Notes under the pieces: model-generated
Told to the model about the DNA's origin: nothing
What the model saw: only the letters and a program-made list of their open reading frames with translations
The model's database searches: none
From: Shewanella canadensis
GTDB lineage: Bacteria; Pseudomonadota; Gammaproteobacteria; Enterobacterales; Shewanellaceae
DNA: 64,000 nt
Direction: 5' to 3'
Assembly (NCBI RefSeq): GCF_003966225.1
Contig: NZ_RXNU01000002.1
Coordinates: 434,001-498,000, forward strand
In this document: one piece after another, positions 9,465 through 19,347 of the stretch
How positions within the stretch are numbered: position 1 is the stretch's first letter
Layout: each line of letters starts with the position of its first letter
Made by a program: the position numbers and the translations under genes

Positions 9465-9980
9465 CTAGGCTTCTTGGCCCAGAAATGTCGGCTTTTCATA
9501 ATTCAATCGACTCCAGTGCTCGGGGCAGGAGTAGTAACTTGCAATAACCAGCTCCCTGAGACCTTGATAAGCGGTCACCATCAAGTCTAAGAAACTGTTT
9601 CGCCAATACTCTAACATTGAGATCAACTCTTGCGGAGTACGCATCATCAGCGGCGTCATGCTACCGGTCAAGATCAGCAGCCCCAGCCTCTGCTCCAACA
9701 TATCCAGTAGCTGTTCCAGCTCGACTCGCCCCTCTTCGGGCAAGATGGCGATTGTCTGCCCGATGGCATCTAAGGTGCGATTTTCGGCGGCGCGGCGAAG
9801 CGTTTCGACATCGGGGAGAGCCCCATCCAAAAATATCGGAAGAAGCGCGCTGAACAGCAATCTATGCTGGCTATCTTGTGATCTGTTGGCCGCGATAAAT
9901 TCAGGCGAATAGATGCTGACCCCTAGCGCTAGTGATGCCGTTCCCACGAATGCCGATGTTAAAAAAGTCCGTCGTTTCAT
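9465..9980 (-). CDS. Tat-signal small subunit, gluconate dehydrogenase subunit 3-like
   Basis: 171 residues starting MKRRTFLTSAFVGTASLALG, a clear twin-arginine signal (RRTFL) with a hydrophobic core. The rest is helical. It is encoded 75-85 bp upstream of the GMC oxidoreductase in the same direction, the usual arrangement for the Tat-exported small subunit that carries a GMC flavoprotein to the periplasm. The subunit 3 assignment rests on the signal, size and neighbour rather than on strong motifs. A GAGAGGG ribosome site precedes ATG 9980. Confidence 0.75.
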   Translation of the reverse strand: MKRRTFLTSAFVGTASLALGVSIYSPEFIAANRSQDSQHRLLFSALLPIFLDGALPDVETLRRAAENRTLDAIGQTIAILPEEGRVELEQLLDMLEQRLGLLILTGSMTPLMMRTPQELISMLEYWRNSFLDLMVTAYQGLRELVIASYYSCPEHWSRLNYEKPTFLGQEA

Positions 9981-10112
9981 GCCCCGCCCTCTCTGAACTT
10001 TTCAATATGGATGAAAATCCAATCGAAAAAAAGAAACAAACAAATATGCTACAATGCAACTCACGTTAATAATTAAACACACGTTTTAATTTTCAGCAAT
10101 AGCCAATATATT

Positions 10113-11093
10113 ATGACGCACTCTTTTTCACCTCCATGGTGGGCAAAAAGCCCACATATTCAGACGATTCTACCGGTATTCACCAAGGTGGACAGACCAG
10201 TATTGAGTCGAGAACGTCTTGAGCTCAGTGACGGGGATTTTATCGATCTGGACTGGTTAAGCTTTCCCAAAGATGGGCAGAGTATTCTGGTTATCATTCA
10301 CGGGCTGGAAGGTAGTGCCGAATCTCATTACGTACGTAGGATATTGCAAGAGTGCCGCGATAGAGGCCTATGTGCCGTCGTTCACCACCACAGAAGCTGT
10401 TCTGGAGAGCGTAACCGTCTGGCCCGAAGCTATCATAGCGGTGACACCCAAGATCTGCAGGCACATCTGACCCACTTAAAATTGCGATATCCAAACTCAA
10501 AGATAAGGGCCGTAGGTTACAGTCTCGGGGGCAACGTGCTGACTAAATATCTTGGTGAGCATGATGACTCGAGTCTCATCGAGCGTGCGGTTGTGGTATC
10601 GGCGCCGCTAAAACTTGCTGCATGCGCCAAGAGACTGGAGAGAGGATTTTCGAAGGTTTACCAAAGCTACCTGATAAAACAGTTGCAGCAGAAACTCACC
10701 GAGAAGGTCAAAGATAGGCAGCTTGGGGAGAGCATGCCTGTTTCTATATCGCAGATAGATGAGCTCAACACCTTCTATAGCTTCGACCATAGCGTTACGG
10801 CGCCGCTTCACGGGTTTACGGGAGTGGACGACTACTACCATAGAGCCAGTGGTATGGACTATCTAAAACATATTCGTCAGCCTACGTTAGTCATACACGC
10901 CGAAGACGATCCTTTCATGACCCGGGAGGTGATCCCTGCCGCAGATAAGTTGTCACCTCATGTGGTCTATGAGCTGCATAATCGCGGTGGACATGTCGGT
11001 TTTATCGAGGGTGGCACACCATTAAAACCCAAATACTATCTGGAAAGGCGAATACTCACCTTTCTTTCACAGAGTGATACCAAAACATGTTAG
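10113..11093 (+). CDS. yheT: Alpha/beta-fold hydrolase YheT
   Basis: 326 residues. The start FSPPWWAKSPHIQTILP is typical of the YheT/ABHD1-3 group. The nucleophile elbow is GYSLGGNVLTKYLGEH (Ser in GxSxGG, about residue 138), the acid is likely in HAEDDPFM, and the catalytic His is in RGGHVGFI near residue 294. It is a cytosolic esterase/hydrolase whose physiological substrate is unknown. It overlaps yheU by 7 bp, so the two are translated together. Gene order yheT-yheU-prkB matches E. coli. Confidence 0.93.
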   Translation: MTHSFSPPWWAKSPHIQTILPVFTKVDRPVLSRERLELSDGDFIDLDWLSFPKDGQSILVIIHGLEGSAESHYVRRILQECRDRGLCAVVHHHRSCSGERNRLARSYHSGDTQDLQAHLTHLKLRYPNSKIRAVGYSLGGNVLTKYLGEHDDSSLIERAVVVSAPLKLAACAKRLERGFSKVYQSYLIKQLQQKLTEKVKDRQLGESMPVSISQIDELNTFYSFDHSVTAPLHGFTGVDDYYHRASGMDYLKHIRQPTLVIHAEDDPFMTREVIPAADKLSPHVVYELHNRGGHVGFIEGGTPLKPKYYLERRILTFLSQSDTKTC

Positions 11094-11323
11094 TCCCCTA
11101 TGATGCACTGCAGCAGTTACCACATGAAACGTTAGAGAGTGTAATTAAAGAGTATCTCTTCTCTCAGGTCGAAGATGGCAGTTTTTCAGACACAGATGAT
11201 GAAACGCTAAAACTCGCCATAAACAAATGCAAACAAGCTCTAAAGCAAGGAGTGTTAGTCGTTGAATACAGTGAAGATGATGAGTCGATTGCGATCCGCC
11301 AACATGATCACCTTCATAACTAG
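11087..11323 (+). CDS. yheU: YheU family protein (UPF0270)
   Basis: 78 residues starting MLVPYDALQQLPHETLESVIKEYL. The sequence, its size and its position overlapping the end of yheT match the UPF0270/YheU family of small acidic proteins of unknown function. The ATG at 11087 lies inside the last codons of yheT, indicating translational coupling. Confidence 0.92.
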   Translation: MLVPYDALQQLPHETLESVIKEYLFSQVEDGSFSDTDDETLKLAINKCKQALKQGVLVVEYSEDDESIAIRQHDHLHN

Positions 11324-11425
11324 GTAGCAGCTAAATCACGTACGAGTTTGACCTGACAGGTCTGATTACCGTATAAATACAGCTCAGCGACTCATTATAA
11401 ATTCAGGTTCCATTTAGGAAATTTA

Positions 11426-12316
11426 ATGTCAGCAAAACATCCCATCATCGCAGTTACCGGTTCATCTGGAGCGGGTACGACGACAACGACAACGGCTTTT
11501 AAGCATATCTTCCGGCAACTCGGGATCAATGCAGCTTCGGTCGAAGGTGACAGCTTTCATCACTTTACCCGTCCAGAAATGGAATTAAAGATCCGTAAAT
11601 CTAAAACCGAAGATAAAAATATCAGCTATTTTGGCCCCGAAGCGAACGACTTTGAAAAATTAGAGCAATGTTTCAGCGACTATGGGACGACGGGTCAAGG
11701 CGAAACCCGCGCATACCTGCATACCTTCGATGAAGCTGTGCCGTTCAACCAGATGCCGGGAACATTTACCCAGTGGCACCCGTTGCCGGAAAATACCGAT
11801 ATGCTCTACTATGAAGGGCTTCATGGTGGTGTAAAAACCGACATCTGTAATGTCGCAGAACATGTCGATCTATTGATAGGTATGGTCCCTATCGTTAATC
11901 TGGAATGGATTCAAAAGATCATTCGAGATACCTCAGAAAGAGGCCACAGCCGTGAAAAAGTCATGGGGTCGATCGTGCGTAGCATGGACGATTATATTAA
12001 TCATATGACTCCCCAATTTTCTCGCACCCATATCAACTTTCAGCGTGTCCCGACGGTAGATACCTCTAATCCATTCAGCGCTAAAAATATCCCCAGCTTA
12101 GATGAAAGCTTCGTTGTTATCCGCTTTCGCGGGATCAAGAATGTAGACTTTCCCTATTATCTGAAGATGATCGATGGTGCATTTATGTCCAGGGTCAATA
12201 CGCTTGTGGTACCGGGAGGCAAGATGTCTCTGGCTATGGAATTGATATTAACTCCCTTGATCAGAGATCTGTTAGAGAAGCGTCAGCAACTCTTGTTGCT
12301 CGATAGTGAACAGTGA
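11426..12316 (+). CDS. prkB: Phosphoribulokinase-like protein PrkB
   Basis: 296 residues with a P-loop near the N-terminus (GSSGAGTTTTT, about residues 12-22), then the VEGDSFHHFTRPEM segment characteristic of the phosphoribulokinase/uridine kinase family. Heterotrophic gammaproteobacteria carry this gene without a Calvin cycle, so the true substrate is uncertain. The start ATG at 11426 is preceded by TTTAGGAAA. It follows yheU by about 100 bp and shares the E. coli gene order leading to crp; here a metal efflux operon lies between prkB and crp. Confidence 0.92.
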   Translation: MSAKHPIIAVTGSSGAGTTTTTTAFKHIFRQLGINAASVEGDSFHHFTRPEMELKIRKSKTEDKNISYFGPEANDFEKLEQCFSDYGTTGQGETRAYLHTFDEAVPFNQMPGTFTQWHPLPENTDMLYYEGLHGGVKTDICNVAEHVDLLIGMVPIVNLEWIQKIIRDTSERGHSREKVMGSIVRSMDDYINHMTPQFSRTHINFQRVPTVDTSNPFSAKNIPSLDESFVVIRFRGIKNVDFPYYLKMIDGAFMSRVNTLVVPGGKMSLAMELILTPLIRDLLEKRQQLLLLDSEQ

Positions 12317-12832
12317 ATAGCAAAAGTCAGCCATTTTCATTTCAACTCAGGAAAGCTTAAGCTTAATTTAAGTATGATCGAGTAAACTTTCTCTCGTCGG
12401 GATTTCAGGCGAAAGACTGATGAGTTAGCATGCTCTTGGGAGTAAATTCCCCCATCTTGATCTGTTTGTTTCCTTGAGTATGCTGGCTATTCCCTTCAAA
12501 GAAGGTACGAGGATCAAGATAAGTTCCTAGGAACTAGAACCTCAAAGCTCAAAGCTCAAACCTCTCAGTAAATTCCAAAGCTCTAGGATCTCGAACCTCG
12601 AACCTCGAACCTTTTCAGAAAATTCCACATCCATGATTAATCTGCTCCTGATTTAAAATCAGTCCTCGGTATGCTGGATCTTAAAGAAGGCCACAGTTCC
12701 TAGGAGCTAGGGCCTAAAATCTCGCACCTCTCAGTAAGTTCCTTCAAAGAAGGTCCGAGGAACTAGCAACTAGCAACTAGAACCTCGAACCTCTCCGTAA
12801 GTTCCTAGGAACTAGAACCTCGAACCTCAAGC
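12317..12832. repeat. Heptamer-rich repeat region between convergent prkB and RND operon
   Basis: About 515 bp without a gene. From about 12522 it is packed with 7 bp units. Read on the minus strand they include CGAGGTT, CTAGTTG, CTAGGTT, TGAGCTT and TGAGGTT in runs of three to five. Longer modules also recur: the tract TAAGTTCCTAGGAACTAG appears at least twice, and CTTCAAAGAAGG appears near 12497 and 12744. An inverted pair ATCTTGATC (about 12454) and GATCAAGAT (about 12512) lies at the left. No ORF or clear terminator with a T tract is visible. Confidence 0.8.
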
Positions 12833-15800
12833 TTACTTAGCGACTCCCTTCTTACTAAAACGATACACCAGCAGATAGAGCACCGGCAGGATGACGAGGG
12901 TCAACAGGGTCGAGGAGACGATACCGCCAATCACCACTGTGGCAAGCGGGCGCTGAACCTCTGCACCTGTGCCGACGTTCAATGCCATAGGAACAAATCC
13001 AAGGCTGGCCACCAGTGCGGTCATGAGTACCGGACGAAGTCGCTGACTCGCGCCTTGCTTGATTGCCTCCAGCAGCTCGTGTCCCTGCTGCTTGAGCTGC
13101 TTGATAAAGCTCAGCATCACCACACCGTTTAGCACGGCAATGCCCGATAGGGCGATAAAGCCAATCGCCGCCGATATAGACAGTGGCATATCTCTAAGCA
13201 CCAGCGCCAAGACGCCGCCGGTCAATGCCAGGGGCACGCCACTGAAGATGATCAACGAGTCTCTGATTGAGCCAAAGGCGCTATACAGCAGGCCGAAGAT
13301 AAGCAGCAGAGTAAGCGGGACTAAGATCATCAAGCGACTCGATGCCGACTCTAACTGCTCAAAAGTGCCACCATACTCACTCCAATAACCACTGGGTAGC
13401 TTAAGCTCACTCCCCATCAGCGCCTTAGTGTCCTTAATGAAGGAGCCCAGGTCCCGACCTTCGACATTGGCGGTCACCACCACATGACGCTTACCGCTTT
13501 GACGATTGATCTGATTTGGCCCCACCTTGAACTTAATATCGGCCACTTCTCCAAGGGGCACATAACTGAGATCAGGATTGAGCTCTGTCGGCAAGGCGAT
13601 AGGCAGACGCTCAAGCGCCCTGAGGTCTTGGCTGATGTTATCAGCCATACGCACCACAAGCTTAAAGCGGCGATCTCCCTCATAGATGAGACCGACAGGT
13701 ACACCAGAGACTGCGGTTTGCAGCGCTTGCTGCACATCCACTATAGTGAGACCTAACAGGGCAAGGTGATCCCGATTAGGCTCGATAGACAGCGTTGGTA
13801 AACCAGACATCTGCTCGACACGAACATCTTTGGCGCCATCGAGTTTATGGAACAGGGCCTCGGCGCGATCGCCTGCGGCTTTAAGTGTATCGAGATCGTC
13901 ACCATAAATTCGCAAGGCGACATCTGCACGAACCCCGGCAATCAACTCGTTGAAACGCATCTCAATAGGTTGAGTAAACTCATAGTTATTACCGGGGACC
14001 TGCTCAACATGTTCTCTCAGTTCATCGATAAACTGATCTTTACTCTTGGTAGGATCGGCCCACTGATCGCGAGGCTTAATGATCAAGATGGTATCGGCAA
14101 CGCTTGGCGGCATGGGATCGGTTGCCACCTCAGGAGTACCAATTTTCGAGAACACATGCTCGACTTCATCAAGCTCACCGATAACCAATTCAAGTTTCTT
14201 CTGCATCTCGGTCGACTGCTCGAGGCCGGTCCCCGTAATGCGCATGGCGTGCATGGCAATATCGCCTTCATCGAGTTTAGGCAGGAATTCAGAGCCTAAG
14301 CGACTGAGTTGATAGGTGGTAACAACTATCAATGCTATCGCAGTGATGACAATGATGGCGGGGCGTTTAAGAGAGAAGAACAGCACCGGCTCATAGACGC
14401 TACGCGCTTTAGCCATCAGGAAGTTTTCTTTCTCGCTAACTTTACCCTTAACAAAAATCGCAATGGCGGCTGGCACGAAGGTAACCGAGAGGATAAGAGC
14501 ACCGATAAGCGCAGCAACCACGGTAAATGCCATTGGATGGAACATCTTACCTTCGACACCACTGAGTGCAAAAATAGGCAGATAGACCAGCATGATGATC
14601 AGCACACCAAATACTGCCGGGCGGAACACCTCTTTTGTTGCATCGAACACCACCTTGAGACGCTCCTCGAGTGAGAGAAGTCTGCCGTATTGATGTTGAG
14701 CCATACCGAGTCGACGCAGGGCGTTCTCGACGATGATCACCGCACCATCGACGATAATGCCAAAGTCGATAGCGCCAAGGCTCATCAAGTTGCCTGAGAC
14801 ACGATTAGCCGTCATCCCTGTGATGGCAAACAGCATACTGAGCGGAATAACCAGGGCAGCGATAAGCGCCGCGCGAAAGTTCCCAAGCAAGGCAAACAGC
14901 ACGACGATAACCAGTACGGCGCCCTCGAACAGATTTTTCTGCACGGTGGCGATGGCCTTGTCGACCAGACCCGTTCTGTCATATACCGCTTCTGCCACTA
15001 TGCCTTCAGGCAGGCTGGCATTAACCAGCTCTAGTCTGTCACCCACCTCTTTAGCGACGACGCGGCTATTTTCACCCAAAAGCATAAAGGCGGTGCCCAG
15101 CACAGTCTCTTCACCATCTTGAGTCGCTGCGCCGGTTCTGAGTTGCTTACCGTAGAACACCTCGGCCACATCCCCGATACGGACCGGCGCATCGTCTCGC
15201 TTAGTCACGACAACTTGGCGGATCTCCTCCAGATCTTTAAGCTGCCCCGGTGAGCGCACTAACCACTGCTCACCATTTCTCTCTATGTAACCGGCACCAG
15301 CGTTACGGTTGTTACGCTCGAGCGCCCTGATCACATCATCGATGGTGACCTTAAACGCCAGTAACTTACCGGGATCCGGCGCCACCTGATATTCCCGCTC
15401 GAAGCCACCCAGACTATTGATCTCGGTAACCCCGGGCACCTTGACCAGCTGAGGGCGGATGATCCAGTCCTGAATGGTACGCAGATCTTCGGCGTTATAG
15501 GGGGTGCCGTCCTCTTTCAATGCACCATCGAGGGCGCGAATTGAGTAGGTAAACACTTCACCGAGTCCACTACTCACAGGGCCAAGTGCCGGTTCGGCAT
15601 CCACAGGTAACTCACCACGGATCCCCTGAAGTCGCTCGGCGATCTGCTGTCTTGCCCAGTAGATGTCTGTACCTTCATCGAAGATCACTGTCACCTGAGA
15701 CAGGCCATAACGTGAGATGGAGCGGGTATGATCCAGGTTAGGTATCCCCGCCATGGCATTTTCAATCACATAGGTGAGTCTCTGCTCAGACTCGAGTGGA

Positions 15801-15967
15801 GAGTAGCCCGCAATCGCCGTGTTTATCTGTACCTGCACATTGGTGATGTCGGGTACGGCATCGATAGGTAATTTTAACGTGTTGTAGACACCCAATAGCG
15901 CGATGAGTAGGGTCATCGCCAGCACCAGTAACCGTCGCCTTAACGCGAAGGAGATTATTGCATCCAT
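12833..15967 (-). CDS. Heavy-metal RND efflux pump (CusA/CzcA family)
   Basis: 1044 residues, the usual length of HME-RND transporters. It starts with a TM helix, followed by the porter domain, and carries the family TM4 segment DFGIIVDGAVIIVENALRR (about residues 400-418), where the acidic residues conduct protons. It expels divalent or monovalent metal ions from the periplasm through the TolC partner. Cus (Cu/Ag) versus Czc (Co/Zn/Cd) specificity cannot be decided by eye; the His-rich adaptor leans towards Zn/Co/Ni. It is third in the operon, starting 12 bp after the adaptor stop codon. Confidence 0.93.
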   Translation of the reverse strand: MDAIISFALRRRLLVLAMTLLIALLGVYNTLKLPIDAVPDITNVQVQINTAIAGYSPLESEQRLTYVIENAMAGIPNLDHTRSISRYGLSQVTVIFDEGTDIYWARQQIAERLQGIRGELPVDAEPALGPVSSGLGEVFTYSIRALDGALKEDGTPYNAEDLRTIQDWIIRPQLVKVPGVTEINSLGGFEREYQVAPDPGKLLAFKVTIDDVIRALERNNRNAGAGYIERNGEQWLVRSPGQLKDLEEIRQVVVTKRDDAPVRIGDVAEVFYGKQLRTGAATQDGEETVLGTAFMLLGENSRVVAKEVGDRLELVNASLPEGIVAEAVYDRTGLVDKAIATVQKNLFEGAVLVIVVLFALLGNFRAALIAALVIPLSMLFAITGMTANRVSGNLMSLGAIDFGIIVDGAVIIVENALRRLGMAQHQYGRLLSLEERLKVVFDATKEVFRPAVFGVLIIMLVYLPIFALSGVEGKMFHPMAFTVVAALIGALILSVTFVPAAIAIFVKGKVSEKENFLMAKARSVYEPVLFFSLKRPAIIVITAIALIVVTTYQLSRLGSEFLPKLDEGDIAMHAMRITGTGLEQSTEMQKKLELVIGELDEVEHVFSKIGTPEVATDPMPPSVADTILIIKPRDQWADPTKSKDQFIDELREHVEQVPGNNYEFTQPIEMRFNELIAGVRADVALRIYGDDLDTLKAAGDRAEALFHKLDGAKDVRVEQMSGLPTLSIEPNRDHLALLGLTIVDVQQALQTAVSGVPVGLIYEGDRRFKLVVRMADNISQDLRALERLPIALPTELNPDLSYVPLGEVADIKFKVGPNQINRQSGKRHVVVTANVEGRDLGSFIKDTKALMGSELKLPSGYWSEYGGTFEQLESASSRLMILVPLTLLLIFGLLYSAFGSIRDSLIIFSGVPLALTGGVLALVLRDMPLSISAAIGFIALSGIAVLNGVVMLSFIKQLKQQGHELLEAIKQGASQRLRPVLMTALVASLGFVPMALNVGTGAEVQRPLATVVIGGIVSSTLLTLVILPVLYLLVYRFSKKGVAK

Positions 15968-15979
15968 AATAATTGGCTC

Positions 15980-17278
15980 CTAGTGCACGTGTTTAGCGGC
16001 ATTTTTCATGATGTCCGCTTTTAATAAATAACTATTTTCGGTGACATATTCACTATCACTATCCAGTCCTGCCAACACTTCTACATACACACCATCGCTC
16101 TCGCCAAGTTTCAGCATACGCACCTCGAAGGTGTTGCCATGCTTTACAAATACGGCGGGATTTTCCATAAAGGTTTGCAGCGAATCGACGCGTACCGCTA
16201 AAGGCACCTGCTTAGTACGGGTCTCTATATCGGCCTGAATGTGCATGCCAGGTCGCCAGTGTCCATGCTTGTTATCGATCACTGCGCGCACACGGGCGAT
16301 ATGACCGCCTGTCATGGTTGGCGCTATGTAACTGATGGTACTGCGGGCTGAAGCGCTAACATTCTCGGCGTTGTGACTGGCTTCTTTGTGATCGTCACCT
16401 ATCGTCACGGACTGACCCAGAGAAAGTTTATCTATGCTCTTGGGGAAGGCAGAGAGATCTATCCAGACACTCGACAGATCGCTGATACTGACTAAGGCGC
16501 GATTAAAGGTGTTGTCACCCAGGCTCAACAGCTGCTCGGTAACCTGACCGCTGGCCGGGCTCTTGACCTGATAAGCTTGCAGTGTGCTTGAGTTGCGCAC
16601 GGTTGCGATGATTTGCCCCTTTTCAACTGAGTCGCCGATGCTGACATGAAGTCGTTCGATAACCCCGGCGTAAGGCGCATTAACACTGAACTGCTTATCG
16701 GCAATGGGGGCGACAATACCAAACAGAGTGTCGACGAAGGTGAGCTGTTTGCTGCCGGCTTGCTGAGTTTGAATCCCGGAAAGTTTCAGTAATCGGTCGT
16801 TGATCTCTGTCCGGCCAGTGTAATTTTCATAGTGCCAGTCGAAGGACTCACCCTTAAAGCCTGCGTGGACCTCCACCTCGAAAGAGTGCGGCTCCGAGAC
16901 GCTCTGCTCACTCACCAGATAATCTTCTTCGCTGATAAAGCTTATTCTGTCTGTCTTGCCGCCGAGGCGGTTAAGCAGAAGCTTAAGTTTAATCTCGCTT
17001 GGGTCCAGCTTCTCGCCCTTATGGTAAGCATAAACGCGCATCTCCGGCGGGATCCCCGACTCGACCATAGTGATCTCGACCTCAAACTCACCACTGTGCA
17101 GGAGTCTGCCTCCATGTGGTCCCTCGGGAGCATGCTCCTCCTTCTCTTCATGGCCATGGCCGTGATCGCCGCTGGCCCAGGCTAAGTTTCCCGGCAGCAG
17201 AGTTGAAAGGCCCAAGGCCGATAGAGCGATAGCTGCTGCCATCAATGCAGATGAAAGCTGATTCAATTTAAAATTCAT
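15980..17278 (-). CDS. RND periplasmic adaptor with His-rich N-terminus (CusB/CzcB type)
   Basis: 432 residues with an N-terminal signal/anchor (about residues 10-35), then a His/Glu-rich stretch GDHGHGHEEKEEHAPEGPHGG-like (about 37-57) likely to bind metal. A lipoyl/barrel-sandwich hybrid domain follows (PYAGVIERLHVSIGDSVEKG and ASGQVTEQLLSLGD). It bridges the inner-membrane pump and the outer-membrane channel. Its ATG (17278) overlaps the TolC-family stop codon by one base (TAATG), so the genes are translationally coupled. Confidence 0.92.
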   Translation of the reverse strand: MNFKLNQLSSALMAAAIALSALGLSTLLPGNLAWASGDHGHGHEEKEEHAPEGPHGGRLLHSGEFEVEITMVESGIPPEMRVYAYHKGEKLDPSEIKLKLLLNRLGGKTDRISFISEEDYLVSEQSVSEPHSFEVEVHAGFKGESFDWHYENYTGRTEINDRLLKLSGIQTQQAGSKQLTFVDTLFGIVAPIADKQFSVNAPYAGVIERLHVSIGDSVEKGQIIATVRNSSTLQAYQVKSPASGQVTEQLLSLGDNTFNRALVSISDLSSVWIDLSAFPKSIDKLSLGQSVTIGDDHKEASHNAENVSASARSTISYIAPTMTGGHIARVRAVIDNKHGHWRPGMHIQADIETRTKQVPLAVRVDSLQTFMENPAVFVKHGNTFEVRMLKLGESDGVYVEVLAGLDSDSEYVTENSYLLKADIMKNAAKHVH

Positions 17279-18624
17279 TATCTGTTCTCCGGTGCCACAA
17301 ACGGCGTCATGTTTGAACGAGCATTTGAGCTAAGGTTTGAGTTTGTGGCAGTCATAGATTGTCCGGTGATGCGCTCGAGTTCGAGCCTCTGTTGATAGAC
17401 AGCCACTTTGGCTTCGATAAGATCCCGCTCTATGGCAAACAGTTCAGATTGGGCATCGACCAGCTGCAGCACATTGGCTTGGCCCGTTTGATAGGCACCT
17501 TGAGTGTCTTCGAGTAACCGTTGAGCTAAAGGCAGAACTTGCTGCTGGATGCGGCTTGCTTGCCGGGCGTTATTGACCATGGCCTGATGGATCTCCATCA
17601 ATGAAAGCCTTAACTGACCGCGGGCCAATTTTTGCTGCTCCATCGCTCTGTCTTCACTGGCTTTAGCGGCCAAAATATTACCCTGATTGGGGTTAGAGAG
17701 AGGAATGGGCATAGAGAAGTTGAACATCAAGGCACCATCGTCGAACCCCTCATAGCTTCGAACTCCCATCCCCAATGTCACATCATATTGCGCCTTAGAT
17801 TCCTCCATACGGCGTCTGGCGTACATCAAACGCTCGACGCTTAACAGTTGCAGATATTGAGGAGCAGTTTCGATAGCGTTGAGCACGCTCGCCGCCGTGG
17901 GAAGCGTCGATGACAGGTCCAGAGTACCAAGGGCTCGAGTGAAGTGAGGTTCCTTCGACCACATGGCCGCTAAACGCAGTCGGGCAAGTCTTGTCTCGCC
18001 ATCGAGCTGCTCCTTGACCGCCGTCGTTCGAGACAGGCGCAGAGCCATTTTAGTCACATCGGCTTGAATCACTGCCCCGGCATTGGCGCGGGATTCGATC
18101 GCCTCTAAAGCGCTCTGCTCAACCAAAAAACGTCTTTCGCTCCAGTCTTGCAGGGCTTGCAGGCGAAGTAGCTGATAGTAACGCCCGGTGGCCTCGGCCA
18201 GGATATCCAGACGCAATATCTCATATTCACTCAACTTTTGACGCTCTGTTGCTTGAGCAACATCGACGCGGCGCTGACGTTTTTCACCCAGCTCGATAAG
18301 TTGGCTTAATGCCAGAGTGATCTCGGCATTATCGACGCCTTGCCTCTCCCCCGTGCCCAGCACATTTTCGATTTCGACCGAAAACTCGGGGTTGGGCGTG
18401 ATCCCAGCTTGTAGGGTCAGGGCTTCACTGACCCTGAGCTCATAGGGAAAGGTTTGCAGTTGAACATTGTTTAGCAAGGTTTTTTCCAGCACCCAAGGCA
18501 GGGTCACTTCGCCCTTGCCAGGCTGGGCTACACTCTTGCCTGCAAATAATGCAAGCACACACAGACTCACGGTGACCAGCGCACGTTGGCAGGCCACGAG
18601 TGTGATCTCTTGATATCTCTTCAC
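17278..18624 (-). CDS. TolC-family outer-membrane efflux protein (CusC/CzcC type)
   Basis: 448 residues with an N-terminal signal peptide and the two long helical repeats expected of outer membrane efflux proteins. The C-terminal half ends with QTGQANVLQLVDAQSELFAIERDL, the conserved TolC-type turn near residue 390. It is the first gene of the three-gene metal efflux operon. Transcription probably starts in the 137 bp gap to the small Cys/His-rich gene, or further upstream if that gene is part of the operon. Confidence 0.9.
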   Translation of the reverse strand: MKRYQEITLVACQRALVTVSLCVLALFAGKSVAQPGKGEVTLPWVLEKTLLNNVQLQTFPYELRVSEALTLQAGITPNPEFSVEIENVLGTGERQGVDNAEITLALSQLIELGEKRQRRVDVAQATERQKLSEYEILRLDILAEATGRYYQLLRLQALQDWSERRFLVEQSALEAIESRANAGAVIQADVTKMALRLSRTTAVKEQLDGETRLARLRLAAMWSKEPHFTRALGTLDLSSTLPTAASVLNAIETAPQYLQLLSVERLMYARRRMEESKAQYDVTLGMGVRSYEGFDDGALMFNFSMPIPLSNPNQGNILAAKASEDRAMEQQKLARGQLRLSLMEIHQAMVNNARQASRIQQQVLPLAQRLLEDTQGAYQTGQANVLQLVDAQSELFAIERDLIEAKVAVYQQRLELERITGQSMTATNSNLSSNARSNMTPFVAPENR

Positions 18625-18761
18625 GAGAATAAACTCCGGTTATCGCCTGAACACATGACGATGCGAGTCGCGTCTTATCGAAAATAGACACGGCAACTCA
18701 CCTCAGCCACAACTTGTTGCAGGCAGATTTAATAAATAAAAATTATATAAATAACGTGGAG

Positions 18762-19148
18762 TTAACTATGAGGAGGGGGAATGGGTGGTGCGTATTTTCT
18801 ATCTTGGTAACTTATAAGAAACGGGCTTTCGCCTTCGACTCGATTGACGTCACAGGCAAAGTGTAGCTCCATAGGTGGATGGCAGGAGGTATGAAAATCG
18901 TCATCATGTTCCTCTTGCTCGCTGGCCGCAGAGACATGACAGATGTGCCCCTGAACATGACAACAATCTTCCTGCTTTTCACCGAAAGGAGTCGCTTGAG
19001 CTGGGGAGCTCTCTTGTGAGGCAAATGCGTTAGTGTGGATATCTGACGCCACACAGGTTGGAAATAACTGAGACACGAAAACCACCAGCAGGAGAACCAG
19101 TGTCAACTTAGATTGTAAAACCTGTGTTGAAGCCTTCGTGTTGAACAA
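18762..19148 (-). CDS. Exported Cys/His-rich small protein next to the RND operon
   Basis: 128 residues. A hydrophobic N-terminal segment (about residues 14-34) ends in LFPTCVAS, a probable signal peptide or anchor. The mature part contains ECC/H clusters: EDCCHVQGHICHVS (about 60-73) and HTSCHPPMELHFACD (about 86-100). These suggest metal binding in the periplasm. It lies upstream of the RND operon on the same strand. I do not recognise a named family. The open frame runs to 19148; the start could be slightly downstream. Expression with the efflux genes is an inference from position. Confidence 0.65.
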   Translation of the reverse strand: MFNTKASTQVLQSKLTLVLLLVVFVSQLFPTCVASDIHTNAFASQESSPAQATPFGEKQEDCCHVQGHICHVSAASEQEEHDDDFHTSCHPPMELHFACDVNRVEGESPFLISYQDRKYAPPIPPPHS

Positions 19149-19347
19149 GCAATATTTCCTAATAAAATGACTATCAAGCTAAAGAGTAAAAAACTGAAGC
19201 CGCAATTCAGAGTGAGGCGGTATTAAACCAGAGTCAGGTTTTAAGATCTAGAAACAAGATATCGATAATGACTAATTTACACGAGTAAATAGGGTTTTCG
19301 TGATATAGCGCTAAGGTATTGAGTGATGACGTCATCAAATATGACCG

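Noticed and set aside
14083..15122. Several 60-150 residue ORFs opposite the RND pump
   Set aside because: All are antisense shadows of the pump gene and have biased, low-complexity translations.
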